Shown: piece by piece, positions 40,991-51,239 of the stretch
Layout of the letters: every line of letters begins with the position of its first letter
Position numbering within the stretch: position 1 is the first letter of the stretch
Assembly: GCA_948474755.1 (NCBI GenBank)
Contig: CAOLHI010001042.1
Location: 248,001-312,000 of the forward strand
Source: Ctenosaura bakeri
Taxonomy: Eukaryota > Chordata > Lepidosauria > Squamata > Iguanidae
DNA: 64,000 nucleotides
Direction: 5' to 3'
Program-made: the position numbers and the translations under genes
Notes under the pieces: model-generated
Seen by the model: only the letters and a program-made list of their open reading frames with translations
What the model was told of the DNA's origin: nothing
Databases searched by the model: none

Positions 40991-41339
40991 TAAAAAAATT
41001 AGTTGCATTGGAGACAACACATCTTGGAAAGGTTTAAATGAGAAACACTGACCAATTCACCACTTGGTGTCTCAAAGTCAGGCAGCTATAAATCTCCCAG
41101 CAGCTGCTGGGAATTCTTGGGGGTTGCCATTGTTTGTTCTGCCAGGCATTCCATAGTCTTTGTGCTCCCGGCCTTATTTTGGATTCTTGGCCTCTGGACT
41201 GGCTTCAGCTTTAAGTTGCTTTGTCTTCTCCTTCTGGTTTTGGTTGCCATGATTGATGGCTTCTTGTGATGGATTCTGGAATGGCTGAGACTGTGCTATT
41301 ACACCTCTCTTCAGCTTCAGTTAACTCCCTTGATTACCT

Positions 41340-41950
41340 GAAACTGTGTTATGTCAAACCTTCTCTTTCACAATCAGCTGAGACACCCAGTACACATTTA
41401 CTCCCCTCTAGCAATAGCAATATATATAGCAATAGCATTTATTTCTATACCGCTTATCAACTGAGTGTTATCTAAGCGGTTTACAATGTATTTTTAGCTA
41501 ATTGCCCCCAATAAGCTGGGTACTCATTTTACCGACCTGTGGAAGGATGGAAGGCTGAGTCAACCTTGGAGCCCGGCAGGATCGAACTCACAACCTTGTG
41601 GCTGCAGTACTAGCATTTAACCACTGCGCCACCAGGGCTCTAACTCTCACAACTCACTCCTTCAAAAGTCTTCCTCCAACTGTCACCAACAAACTCTCCA
41701 TTTTTTAAAAAAAATCCTCCTCTCCCTCACTGAAGTCTTTCCCTCTCCTCACAGATTTCTCTGTGCTGGGATTGGCTGCCTTCTGTTATTCGCAAGCATG
41801 CTTCACACCCTTTCATCCAAGAGTTTGTCAGCAACATTTTTGCAAACTCCCTTCCTCTTTGCTTCTCCTGTTATAGTATCACACTGCCTGGGTCCAACAT
41901 GGCCATGTAGCAGCTGATGGAGAGCAAGGGATGACTGACAAACACCTAGC
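41340..41950 (+). repeat. Interspersed repeat Y, split by SINE
   Basis: CTGTGTTATGTCAAACCTTCTC and GAGACACCCAGTACACATTTACTCCCCTCTA precede the SINE at 41409-41638. ACTCTCACAACTCACTCCTTCAAAAGTCTTCCTCCAAC, GGGATTGGCTGCCTTCTGTTATT, CCTTTCATCCAAGAG and ACATGGCCATGTAGCAGCTGATGG follow. An uninterrupted copy lies at 45995-46372. Confidence 0.75.
41409..41638 (-). mobile_element. tRNA-derived SINE with L2-like tail
   Basis: Reverse orientation: the head is at the right (AACCACTGCGCCACCAGGGCTC; B box GGATCGAACTCACAACC) and the tail at the left (AGCAATAGCATTTATTTCTATACCGC...GCGGTTTACA). Flanked by CTCTA at 41404-41408 and near 41637-41641, a likely target duplication. The empty site is seen at about 46058-46066. 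Confidence 0.9.
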
Positions 41951-42455
41951 TCCATACCTTCCAACATTTCACAGATGAAATCTGAAATATCCATGGCCAA
42001 ACAACATCAGAGTGCAATCAAGATGGAAAAAAGCTAGAGGAGCTCAGAAAACCTCAACAAGCAGGGAGAGCTGTTTTCTTTGGTCTGAGCCTTTTGGGAA
42101 AGGTCCCTCCCTTATGAGTTAATTGAGTGCAAGTGACATTCTCATTGTCTACATTTCTGCACTAGCCTGTTATAGCTAGATGATTCCACTTTCCTGGGGT
42201 TTGCAGTTTTGGGAGGGGCCAGCCGGGCCTTTCTGAAACTGCAAACCCCAGGATTCCCGAGGATGTTGAAAGTGGAATCATTGCGCTATAACAGGCTAGT
42301 GCAGAAATGGCCTTTGATGCAATTGAAGTAACCTGAGGAAAGTGAGTGGAAGAATGAGAAACTGGGACATTTTTAAAACAGTTGGAAAAGTGGGGTGACA
42401 GGGGATTAGTTGGGACTGTCCCGATAACCTGGAAAAGTTGGACGATATGTTGGTT
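41951..42455 (+). repeat. Interspersed repeat Z, with nested MITE
   Basis: CCATACCTTCCAACATTTCACAGATGAAATC, GGCCAAACAACATCAGAGTGCAATCAAGATGG, GAAACTGGGACATTTTTAAAACAGTTGGAAAAGTGGGG, GGGACTGTCCCGATAACCTGG, GTTGGACGATATG. Same order as 11829-12430. Confidence 0.6.
42149..42312. mobile_element. Small palindromic MITE inside repeat Z
   Basis: About 164 bp. The left end is eroded (CTACATTTCTGCACTAGCC); the right end reads GGCTAGTGCAGAAATGGCC. Arms contain TGTTATAGCTAGATGATTCCACTTTC and TGAAAGTGGAATCATTGCGCTATAACA. The centre is GC-rich with GGGGCCAGCCGGGCC. Confidence 0.82.
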
Positions 42456-42907
42456 CTGACCCAGACAGGCTTGACTCACATGTAATGGCTTCTTGTCTTA
42501 TAGTCTGCTTCTCTTGCCACTTGATAGCTTCTAATCCCCTATCAATGGTGACCTTTAAGCTTGTGATAACCTACAGGGAGTGACTCTTTCAGTGAGACTG
42601 CACTGTAAGCTTCAGTCCTAGCTTTGCTCCTGCCTCATGCCTAGAGGCAACAAGTGCCAAGGAGGCAGGCTCTAGTAGAGGGAAGCAGTTACAGGGGAGT
42701 CAAGCCAGTCCAGGTCATACATGAGTAATCTAGAGAGATGACACAAGAGCAAGATCTCCGCCATTCCAGAGTCTGCCACAAAAACCCAGCAGGCAAAATG
42801 TCACGCAACTTTCCAAGAGAACACTCAGAGTGCAGCAGGATCTGAGCTGGAGGCAGAGGAAGGTATCTATTTCCATTTTGGCAGGATTGGCTGGGATGGA
42901 GTTCAGG
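42456..42907. other. Unannotated non-coding DNA
   Basis: No feature recognised. Confidence 0.5.
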
Positions 42908-43760
42908 TGTTACCCTGTGTTATGTAATAGCCAAGCAAAAACACAAGGTGGGGAAATTAACTCGAGCACTCTCTTAAGCTAAAGGGGAGGCAGGGTAACT
43001 TAGCAGGGATCTTGCAACCCTATGTCTACGGGGTCAGGTCAGAATAGCAGTCAGACAAGTTTAAAAGTAACAAAGATGATAGCTTTATTAAAGGACAAAC
43101 AACGAATAAGACACCACATGCACATGACTAACTAGAATAGAAATGGGAGTTTTCAGGGGAAATGGGTGATACGACACCTTATCTCATAGTCCTGGAGAGA
43201 AGTGGGGGATTGCGGGGAAGAAAACTCAGCACGGTTCGCTGAGGGGAGCTTGTCAGACCAAACGACAGCAAGGCGGAATGGAAGTCCAGAGCGATCCAAG
43301 GTGGACTTGGAATTGGGGACTTTTTATAGGGTGGATTGTGCCTACAGGCCATGCCATCCTCGGTGAGAACAAAGAAAATTTGGAGTGGGACAAAAGCGTT
43401 GGAAAAGGTCAGGTTTTACATGATTAGCTTAGCACTGGATAACAATAGTCTAGCCAGTATGCAAATGGCTCGGCATAAAGAAAGTGCCGGCTCTCGGCCG
43501 AGCGTCTTTGTGTAAAGTCGCGCTTAAGCAAGGTGTGTCTGCAAAGAGGTCCCTGGAGCAACGGAGAGGCATTAATCTGCCTGCCTAAGTGGGGATTGGA
43601 ATGTCCCACCATTAACGGCTGCGCCTGTTTACGTGCTTGTCTGGTGGCCCTTGCAAACACTTGGAGCAGGGTGGCAGAGAAAGGTCTAGTGAAGGCCAAA
43701 TAAGTTTGATATCAAGAGATATCTAGTGCTATCACCGGGTATGTCTGAACCATAGTAACA
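42908..43760 (-). mobile_element. Solo LTR (family 1)
   Basis: 853 bp, TGTTACCCTGTG to CATAGTAACA, with 4-bp target duplication CAGG (42904-42907, 43761-43764). Reverse orientation. A TATA candidate is the reverse of CTTTTTATAGG at 43319-43329, and the poly(A) region lies opposite TAGCTTTATTAAAGG near 43080. No internal viral sequence. Confidence 0.9.
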
Positions 43761-43764
43761 CAGG

Positions 43765-44240
43765 GAAATCAGATCTAAGAAGAAAACTGCTGAAAGCTTA
43801 TTTAGTGCCACAACCAAATATAGTTTGAACTAGGTAGATTTGAACAATCTTAGCCTGCTATTTAAATAGTGGCCTATAATCCCCTGAACAAAGATGAACA
43901 AAACTACGGTGTTTTTAAGGGAATTCTTAACCTGTCATTTAAAGAATGGCCTATAATTCCCTTAATAAAGATGAATAAAACTACAATGTTTATTAAGGGA
44001 ATTCTATGTCACTTTTCAATTATTAAGAGACTTATTAAGAGATTCATTGAAGGAAATTATGCCCTGGCTGTTATTGTTAATGTCAACTAGAACAAATCCG
44101 CTGAATCAAAGGGATCTACCTACGTCTTTACTTGCCATTCAACAACTGATTCTACTCAGGCTGGTACAAAATAATGGGGTTCTGGCTCTATAGGCCAGTA
44201 CTTTACACCTTGTTAGTGAATTATGGAAACTTAAGCCCAA
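43765..44240. other. Unannotated DNA with an internal direct repeat
   Basis: Two diverged copies of a unit containing GGCCTATAATCCCCTGAACAAAGATGAACAAAACTAC and GGCCTATAATTCCCTTAATAAAGATGAATAAAACTAC begin near 43871 and 43948, about 77 bp apart. No gene recognised. Confidence 0.6.
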
Positions 44241-44244
44241 TTTA

Positions 44245-44400
44245 TACCTGTGTAACTCACTGCTTTTACTATTCTGGAGGTCAGAATTCTCTCTCTTCCT
44301 CATGTGGTGACCAAAGCTTCTTGTAAACGCATCTTTTTCATTTGGCTCCGACATGGCCATGTAGTGGCTGATGGACAGAGAGGGATGACTGACAAGCATC
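44245..44400 (+). repeat. Interspersed repeat Y, partial
   Basis: GCTCCGACATGGCCATGTAGTGGCTGATGGACAGAGAGGGATGACTGACAAGCATC matches the right end of the copies at 41340-41950 and 45995-46372. Confidence 0.6.
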
Positions 44401-44575
44401 TGAGGATGTCCTTATGTTAGGCTTGAAATTTGGGGCTCTGCAATTTGCTACAGAATTGATGTATTAATTGGTATTTTAGGCACTTACAGCCCATCGAACA
44501 ACCTTGCTTTAAGAATCGCTTAAGAATTGTTCATTCTGCTCTGCTCCTGTTTATAATCAGTATGTACAAGTGAAG

Positions 44576-44776
44576 GGCCATTTCCGCACTACAGTTTTAA
44601 AGTGCTGCTATTCCACTATCAATCTCCTATGGCATTCTGGGGTTTGTAGTTTAGGGAAGGGAACTTCCAATTCTCAGCCAAAGAGCTCTTTGGTCTCAGT
44701 AAACTACAAACCCCAGAATTCCACAGGGATTGAAAGTGGAATAGCAGCAGTTTAACACTGTAGTGCAGAAATGGTC
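44576..44776. mobile_element. Small palindromic MITE
   Basis: 201 bp, GGCCATTTCCGCAC to GTGCAGAAATGGTC; target duplication AAG (44573-44575, 44777-44779). Contains AGGGAACTTCCAATTCTCAGCCAAAGAGCTC centrally, as other long copies do. Confidence 0.92.
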
Positions 44777-45149
44777 AAGGACTATTGAAATGCCAGTAAT
44801 ATTTTGATAAAGGCCTAGGATGTAACAGGGTCATGTAGACTCAGGAACTTAAGGGTCAGATAAAATGCAACTTGTGTACAAGCTGCAACTTTGCTGATGC
44901 CAATTCATGAATCTTTTCTTCCTGTAAGCATTCTTTAATATAAACATGAAAATGGTATAAGAAGGAAAGCCTGAAAAAGAATAAATCATCCCTACCTGGG
45001 ATCCTTTGATCAAAGTACTTGTGTGTGCATGTCTGCCTATCTTTCTCCTTTTTACCTTCCCACATTGTGTTTGGGGGTTCATACCAGCTCCGTGTTTCAC
45101 CTGGCGATATGGTGGAGGTGTGATTAATTTATCCACTCAAACACTTGGG

Positions 45150-45265
45150 TCAAGATCCACAACACTGAAGGCATCCTTTGGGATCTCCCAGGTCCTTCAG
45201 AGATCCTGAGCATGCTGTGATCATTATTTTTCTGACCACAGGGATATGTTGGAGTTAGTCCCTGA
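45150..45265 (+). repeat. Interspersed repeat W
   Basis: GAAGGCATCCTTTGGGATCTCCCAGGTCCTTCAGAGATC recurs at 48856-48890 (AAGGCATCCTTTGGGATCTCCCAGGTCCTTCAGATGTC); later words (ATCATTATTTTTCTG, GGGATATG) align loosely. Family unknown. Confidence 0.6.
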
Positions 45266-45468
45266 GATGGATTACCTTTTGAGGCTGGACTGACAGGTCC
45301 TAGCCTCAGTTACCTGTCACCCTCACCTTGCCCTAAGGTCCCAGCTTAAACTCACCCTTGGACTTGGGACATGGGTCTCCAGGTGACCTTGGTGTTGATC
45401 AACTTATTTTACAAGTGATTCCTGTAATGGTAAGCCTGATACTCTTTGGACAAGGCTTAAGAAAGCTA

Positions 45469-45897
45469 GGGCCCTTTTCGCATGTTACCTGTTTGCGCGA
45501 CGGGGGAGGACGTCTCGCGCAAGAAACCTTGTCCGAAACTCTGCCGCTTCCCCCTCCTTCCTACCGCAGGTCACTTCCTGTTTGCGTGACCGTCGCGCTA
45601 GTGCCCTTCCTTCCTTCCGCAGTGCAGTATGGAAGCTGTAGGCTGCGCTGGGGGAGGAAGCGCTACCTGCCCAGCTCGCCGATGCACCGCATGCAGGTAA
45701 GTGCACGAAGGTGCTGCGAGCAGTGCGCGAGCGCGGGGCATTTTTGGCTTAAAGCCGAAAATAAAAAAATGCTCCCGTGCCCTGCTTACGCCTCGTGAGC
45801 ACTGCGCAAGTCGGAGTGTGTCATACGGAGCGACGCTCCCATTTGCGTGGTGCTCAAGGGACGCTCGTGCTAGAAAAAAAACACGCGAAAAGGGCCC
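45469..45897. mobile_element. GC-rich MITE, type A
   Basis: 429 bp, GGGCCCTTTTCGCATG to ACGCGAAAAGGGCCC, between CTA and TAG. Central hairpin TTTTTGGCTTAAAGCCGAAAA near 45737. The frame at 45358-45798 (146 aa) and its antisense lie over it and are not genes. Confidence 0.88.
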
Positions 45898-45994
45898 TAG
45901 TGAGGTTTAACAAGTAATTAATAGTTCATATTTCATAACATACAGAACAGTTGCTTTATCATGGTCCCTTGATCGGTTCCAAACATGTAATAAT

Positions 45995-46372
45995 ATTCAA
46001 ACTCTGTTATGTCAGACCTTTTCCCTCAATAAGTTCAGACACCCAGTACACATTTACTTCCCTCTGACTGTCACAACTCACCCATTCAATAGTCTTCCTC
46101 CAACCGACCCCAATAAATTCTCTTTAAAAAAAACAAAAGAAGATCTTCCTCTTTCTCATTGAAGGTTCTCTATGTGGGGATTGGCTGCCCTCTGTTATTT
46201 GTAAGCATCCTTCACACCCATTCATCCAAGAATTCTTCAGCAACATTTTTGCAATTTCTCTTCTTCTTTGCTTTTTCCCTTTATAGTATCACAGTTCCTG
46301 GATTCAACGTGGCCATGTAGCAGCTGATGGAAAGCAAGGGATGATTGAAAAGCACCTGCCTATGCTGTGGTT
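45995..46372 (+). repeat. Interspersed repeat Y, uninterrupted copy
   Basis: CTCTGTTATGTCAGACC, CAGACACCCAGTACACATTTACTTCCCTCTGACTGTCACAACTCACCC, GGGGATTGGCTGCCCTCTGTTATTTGTAAGCATCCTTCACACCC, CAACGTGGCCATGTAGCAGCTGATGG. It gives the empty site for the SINE at 41409. Confidence 0.75.
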
Positions 46373-46669
46373 GTGATAACAGGAATTCTAATATGCAGGT
46401 AACAGAGCTGAAGGGAGATCGTTTTCTCTCCAGGCATACAATGGGTTAATGAACGGCTGGTTTAGGTTACATTTATTCAGGATCAGCAGCACAAGGGACC
46501 TCACAGGTCAGGAGAGATAATTGCCCAATCCCAGGAAGAAAGGTGAGAACCTTGGAGATGCTTTGGGTCAAGAATTTTTAAAAACCCTCAGGAGACCACG
46601 AGATGAGAGAACAAAGAGAGACAAGGAAGCATCAACCAAAGGCAGGCATATCGCCAATTTCAGGTGGTC

Positions 46670-46972
46670 CTAGAATCATAGAATCATAGAAATCTAGAGT
46701 TGGAAGAGACCCCAGGGGCCATCCAGTCCAACCCCCTGCCATGCAGGAACACCCTCAAAGCACTCCCGACAGATGGCCATCCAGCCTCTGCTTAAAAACC
46801 TCCAAGGAAGGAGCCTCCACCACACTCCATTGAGGCAGCCTATTCCACTGCTGGACAGCCCTGACTGTCAGGAAGTTCTTCCTGAGGTTCAGGTGGAATC
46901 TCCTTTCCTGCAGCTTGAATCCATTGCTCCTTGTCCTGGTCTCTGGAGCGGCAGAAAACAAGCCCTCTCCTT
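46670..46972 (-). mobile_element. CR1 LINE, short young copy
   Basis: TAGAATCATAGAATCATAGAAATC tail, then the usual minus-strand 3' sequence to GCGGCAGAAAACAAGCCCTCTCC. A 68-aa minus frame (46755-46961) is the CR1 C-terminal end. Confidence 0.95.
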
Positions 46973-47217
46973 TACCTCCTGGCTTTGCCTCTACACACCA
47001 TCTCAGTATCTGATCAACAATCTGAGTAGCTAGAATGTTGTAGCTAGCTGTGTTAGGTTTTTCTGTTCTTTTTTAAAGCTCTAGCTGATATGAGGTAACT
47101 ATCTGTACTTTGAAACTACTAAGCGAAACTGGGGGAAGAAGCCCACCATGTCTAGTGACATTTTCTGTTATTTACACTGCCTGTTTTTAGAATAAAACAC
47201 TTCCTTAAGAACTCTAT

Positions 47218-47787
47218 GGCCCTTTTCACACGGGCCTTTTCTCGTGCGACAGCCCCGTGAGCCTCGCGGGAGTGGGAGCGTCGCTCCGCACGACGCACTC
47301 CCACTTCCGCTGGGCTCACGGGGCTGAAGCGGCGCGAGCGCGGGCTTTTTGATTTTCGCTTCGAAGAGAAAATCACCCGCGCTCACGCAACGCTCCCGGT
47401 GCCCACGCGCACTTACCTCTTGTGCGCAGCGTTGGGAGCCGGCCGGGTCGTGCTTCCTTCCTTCCGCCCCTGCAGAAGGGAGGGACGGGGCGGGGTGCTA
47501 GCGCGACGGATGTGACACGTCCTGCTTCGTGCGCGCGCTGGGGGCGGACGTGACAAGCGCCTTTCTCATGCGCGTGGGGGGGATGGAGGGGACAGGTTCC
47601 TTTCTCGCGCACGCGGGGGGGGAATGGACGGACGCGCGAGCCGCTGCCGCCTCCGGGAGGCTGCCGCTTCCCCGCTCATTCCTTCGCCTGCGGAAGGAAG
47701 GAGGGGGAAGCGGCAGCCTCCTGGAGAAGGCTTCTTGCGCGAGCCGCCCTCCTCCGTCGCGTGAGTGCCGGCGCTGCAAAAAGGGCC
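47218..47787. mobile_element. GC-rich MITE, type A, long copy
   Basis: 570 bp, GGCCCTTTTCACAC to GCTGCAAAAAGGGCC; flanks TAT and TGT. Central hairpin GATTTTCGCTTCGAAGAGAAAATC near 47350. Very CpG-rich, so it would score as a CpG island. Arg/Ala/Pro-rich frames on both strands (47373-47945) follow from composition. Confidence 0.87.
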
Positions 47788-47837
47788 TGTCTGCTCTCCT
47801 TCCATGCAGTTGTTGGCTTCACACGTGGATAGACAAA

Positions 47838-48624
47838 GGCCCTTTTCGCATGGTGGTTTGAAAGCGTATTAAACACGCTCCCTCCCCCCTTCATGAGCCG
47901 TGGTACCGCATGACGTTCCCGCCGACCCGGGGCTCTCGCGATCATGAGTAGTGCTGGAGTCGCGTTTTTTCATTTTCGCCTGGAAGCGAAAATGACCTCC
48001 TTTACGTATCGCTCGCGCAACCCGCAGGCCTACGGAGCCCTCTTACACGAAGGAGCTGGGAGTGGGCGGGGTGTGGGCAGTCCCAGCTGCCTGTCTGTCA
48101 CACAGCAACTCCCAGAGGAAGCCCCGCCCAGCAGCAGGGACGCCGCTGCCCCCATGGTAGCAGGGAACACTGCCCGACATGTTGCCGCAAGAGCCCACCC
48201 CGGGGTTGCCTCGCCACACTTGAGACGACAGCAGCCCCTGGGGTCTGGCTGACTATTTTTTTAAAAAAAAACTGGTGCTATCGTTAGCACGTTAGCGCAT
48301 TAGCACCGTAGCTCTGCTACTGGTCTGCCCTTGGGGCTGCTGCGATGGTCTGTTGGCAGGATCTATCGTGCTAACGTTAGCACGATAGGCTGAAAAAAAT
48401 AAAAAAAAGAAAACCCACCGCCCAATCAGGGCCGGTGGGGCGGGGACAGGGAGGGACCTGGGCGTGGTCCACGACACCGACATGCGGAAGAGGCACCAGG
48501 CGGGGAATGGTGCTCTCTCACAAATGCCCTGCTGTGTGCGGAGTGCAAGGGGCTTTTTTGCGAAGTTTACAATAGCGCGAGGGCTCTCCCTCATTGCGCT
48601 AATGACCTACGTGCGAAAAGGGCC
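47838..48624. mobile_element. GC-rich MITE, type A, longest copy
   Basis: About 790 bp, GGCCCTTTTCGCATGG to GTGCGAAAAGGGCC. The match extends outward on both sides (GACAAA at 47832-47837, and its complement TTTGTC at 48625-48630). Central hairpin TTTTCATTTTCGCCTGGAAGCGAAAATGA near 47967. Contains an additional inverted pair, TCGTTAGCACGTTAGC at 48281 and CGTGCTAACGTTAGCACGATAG at 48367. No transposase frame. Confidence 0.82.
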
Positions 48625-48855
48625 TTTGTCTCTCCCAGAAGGGGTGGGGAGAGGAAAGGGATCTCTAAGCTTAGAGATTGTTGGATCCCCTATGGCGTCC
48701 CACTCTGCTAGTAGGATGGGAATTTTTAATCCAGTGGGTGGTGGCAGTGTTTTAATCCAAGGGACAAGAGGGGTTTTCATCTCTATTCAAGGGCAGAAGT
48801 CAGTGGGAGAAGAGCCCCGAGTCCCATGACAGTGGTGACCAGATGCACAACCATC

Positions 48856-48950
48856 AAGGCATCCTTTGGGATCTCCCAGGTCCTTCAGATGTCTTAGATT
48901 ATGATGTTATCATCATTTATCTGGCTATAGGAATATAGCCAGGTGTTTCT
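48856..48950 (+). repeat. Interspersed repeat W
   Basis: Second copy of the 45150-45265 repeat; see that entry for shared words. No coding features. Confidence 0.55.
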
Positions 48951-49410
48951 CAAATGTACCCCATTCTCCACTGCTCCTAACATAGCCTAACATGGTAGAC
49001 TGGATGAAAAGGATGGTTTTATAAAGATAGGACACATGTAGTTCCACCTGCAGAACTTTTATTCTTGATCTCCACAAGGCAGGACCTCACCTCTCACTAG
49101 TAGCATTACAAAGCAAACAATGGATTGGGAAACACTTTGAAAGGTGTTGGGGGGTGTGTGTGTGTGTGTGTGTGTTTAAACTTGGGTAGAAGGAATCTAG
49201 AGACCTTTTGGACAGATTTCTTTTAGCGTGAACTTTAGTGGTCTTCAATCCACTTGATGGATTCCCTTCACTGAGGCATAAATGCTCATGTTAAAATAAT
49301 TAGACTCAAAGGTGCTGCTGGGTTCTTTCCCCATTTTCCTTTTCATGCTGAAACAGATGACTATGTGGAAGCTTGCATTGTGTTGCACACTATTTAATGC
49401 CATACATCTA
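48951..49410. other. Unannotated DNA with (GT)n
   Basis: A (GT)n run lies at 49155-49173. Otherwise nothing recognised. Confidence 0.6.
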
Positions 49411-49414
49411 TTAC

Positions 49415-49779
49415 ACCCAAATGGTAAAGGGTCTGGATGCCATGCCCTATGAAGAGACGCTTAGGCAACTAAGTATGTTTAGCCCAACAAAAAGAAGGTT
49501 AAGAGGAAACATGATAGTCATATTTAAATATTTGAAGGGATGCCATGTTGAAGATGGAGAAAGCTTGTTTTCAGCTGCTCCAGAAACTAGGACACAGAGC
49601 TATGGATTCAAACTACAGGAAAAGAGATTTCACCTTAACATCAGGAGGAACTTCCTGACAGTCAGAGCCATTCAACAGTGGACTATGCTGCCTCGGGGTA
49701 TGGTGGAGTCTCCTTCTTTGGAGGTTTTTGAGCAGAGGCTGGATGGGCATTTGCTGGGAGTGCTTTGAGTGTTTGTTCC
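49415..49779 (+). mobile_element. CR1 LINE, part 1 (split by solo LTR)
   Basis: AATGGTAAAGGGTCTGGATGCC through TTTAAATATTTGAAGGG, ACTTCCTGACAGTCAGAGCC and GAGGCTGGATGGGCATTTGC to GTTTGTTCC. A 131-aa plus frame (49373-49768) is still open over the C-terminal domain. It resumes at 50645. Confidence 0.93.
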
Positions 49780-50644
49780 TGTGTTACTAGGTCCTACACT
49801 TCCATGCTTTGATATGGTCTGATTGGCAAAATATATTAATTGATATAAAATATAAATTATATACACTGACTGGAAGCCATGTGGAAGAAGGGACCCTTGC
49901 TGAAAAACAGTCCAAAAGGTAAACCCAGTGTGAGCAGGTCAAAAGTTCATTGAAATTAGCCAAGAAAGCCTGACTTAATAACTCTGAGCTAATCCTATCA
50001 ACTGCCAACCTGAGAAAACAAACAAGGGCCCCTGCCGTGTGCATTTCCTATCGAAGCCTTGACCAGAACCTCACTCAACCAAGACATTGAAACAATCAGT
50101 CTATTCCAGACCCTTTTTGTCTACCCTGTCAGAAAACAATTAACTCATACCCCTTCAGGGCGTGAAATAGAGTATATAAATGCTTGGTTTTGAGAAGTCA
50201 GATACAGTCAGATGAAATGCTGGACCCCACTATGTGGCTTTGAACCCTAATGTGGTTTGCCCTTAGACACAAGTCTAAGCCACATTTCAACTTCTTCATT
50301 ACTCTTCTGGATTGGTAATTATAATCCCCAAAACCCTCAGCTTCTCCAGTCATAATTTTTCCTCCCTGTATCCTTTGGTCAGCTCTTGCGTGAATGTTTG
50401 ACTGTGTGTATCTTATGTGCATTCATGAGTGAATTCCCCTCAATAAAACACATTTTTAGTTTACTTTTAGTTTACTGGCTGGTTCTTTTCCTGAGTGAGC
50501 CTGTAAACATTGATAGAAAGGTCTCTCTAAGTTGCCCCCCTCTCATTAGCCTCCTGATTTTGAGCTAATTTATTCTCCACTTTTGCAAGGAGGTAATAGC
50601 ATCACAGGGTGGACCTTGTGACACTTACATATTGGAGTAATACT
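49780..50644 (+). mobile_element. Solo LTR (family 3)
   Basis: About 865 bp, TGTGTTACTAGGTCC to TGGAGTAATACT; ends are imperfect inverted repeats. The CR1 joins across it (GTTCC, then TTCATGGCAGGGGG), with TTC repeated at the junction. Plus-strand TATATAAATGC near 50175 and CAATAAAACAC near 50442 fit TATA and poly(A) signals. Sequence differs from families 1 and 2. No internal viral sequence. Confidence 0.78.
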
Positions 50645-50696
50645 TTCATGGCAGGGGGTTGGACTAGATGGCCATTGTGGTCTCTTCCAACTCTGT
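50645..50696 (+). mobile_element. CR1 LINE, part 2 (tail split by MITE)
   Basis: CATGGCAGGGGGTTGGACTAGATGGCC to TCTTCCAACTCTGT, then the type B MITE, then TATGCTTCTATGATTCTCC at 51220-51238. Confidence 0.93.
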
Positions 50697-51219
50697 GACC
50701 CTTTCCGCACAAGGCGAGTGAATCACTCTGTGTCGTTACTTACCGGCTCTTCTTGGATCTGAAGTAACGCAGACTTCCCCTTGAGCCCTTCCGTAGGGCT
50801 CCCCCATTAGTGCAGGGTGAATGGGAGCAGTGCGAGGTCTTTAGATCCGCACTGCTCCGGCTCAAAATGGAGGCTTCCTGTGGCTTCCAGCTCAAAATGG
50901 CAGCTTCCGGTGTCTTCATGCGAGTGGACCAACCGCTGACACTGGCCACGCTCACAGCCCACCCTCCGCTGATCACAGGCTCGCATTGGTGCAAGCCTGC
51001 ACATCTGCACAAGTAAGTAGGAATGCAATGGAGCGTTCCAGAAAATGTAAAGACCTGATTTTTCTGGCCTTTCTTAGCGCAGGGGAGGAGCACTTGGGGG
51101 CGGGTTGGATTGGACTGAGGTGCAGAACTAAGTTAAATAGTCCGCACCTATCCAAGGTGAGAACAACCTCTGTGCCAAGACGCCTTGGTCCATTTTAACT
51201 GCCTTGTGCGGAAAGGGCC
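50697..51219. mobile_element. GC-rich MITE, type B, inside CR1 tail
   Basis: 523 bp, GACCCTTTCCGCACAAGGCG to GCCTTGTGCGGAAAGGGCC (a 19-bp terminal repeat with one mismatch); flanks TGT and TAT. The interior shares CACAGGCTCGCATTGGTGCAAGCCTGC with 13141 and 63346. Frames at 50740-51198 are chance. Confidence 0.9.
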
Positions 51220-51239
51220 TATGCTTCTATGATTCTCCA

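Noticed and set aside
45358..45798. 146-aa plus frame
   Set aside because: Overlies a GC-rich MITE that lacks stops by composition; the antisense frame is equally open.
47373..47945. Arg/Ala/Pro-rich frames on both strands as a possible CpG-island gene
   Set aside because: Explained by two CpG-rich MITEs with defined termini; no splice or promoter signals tied to a conserved product.
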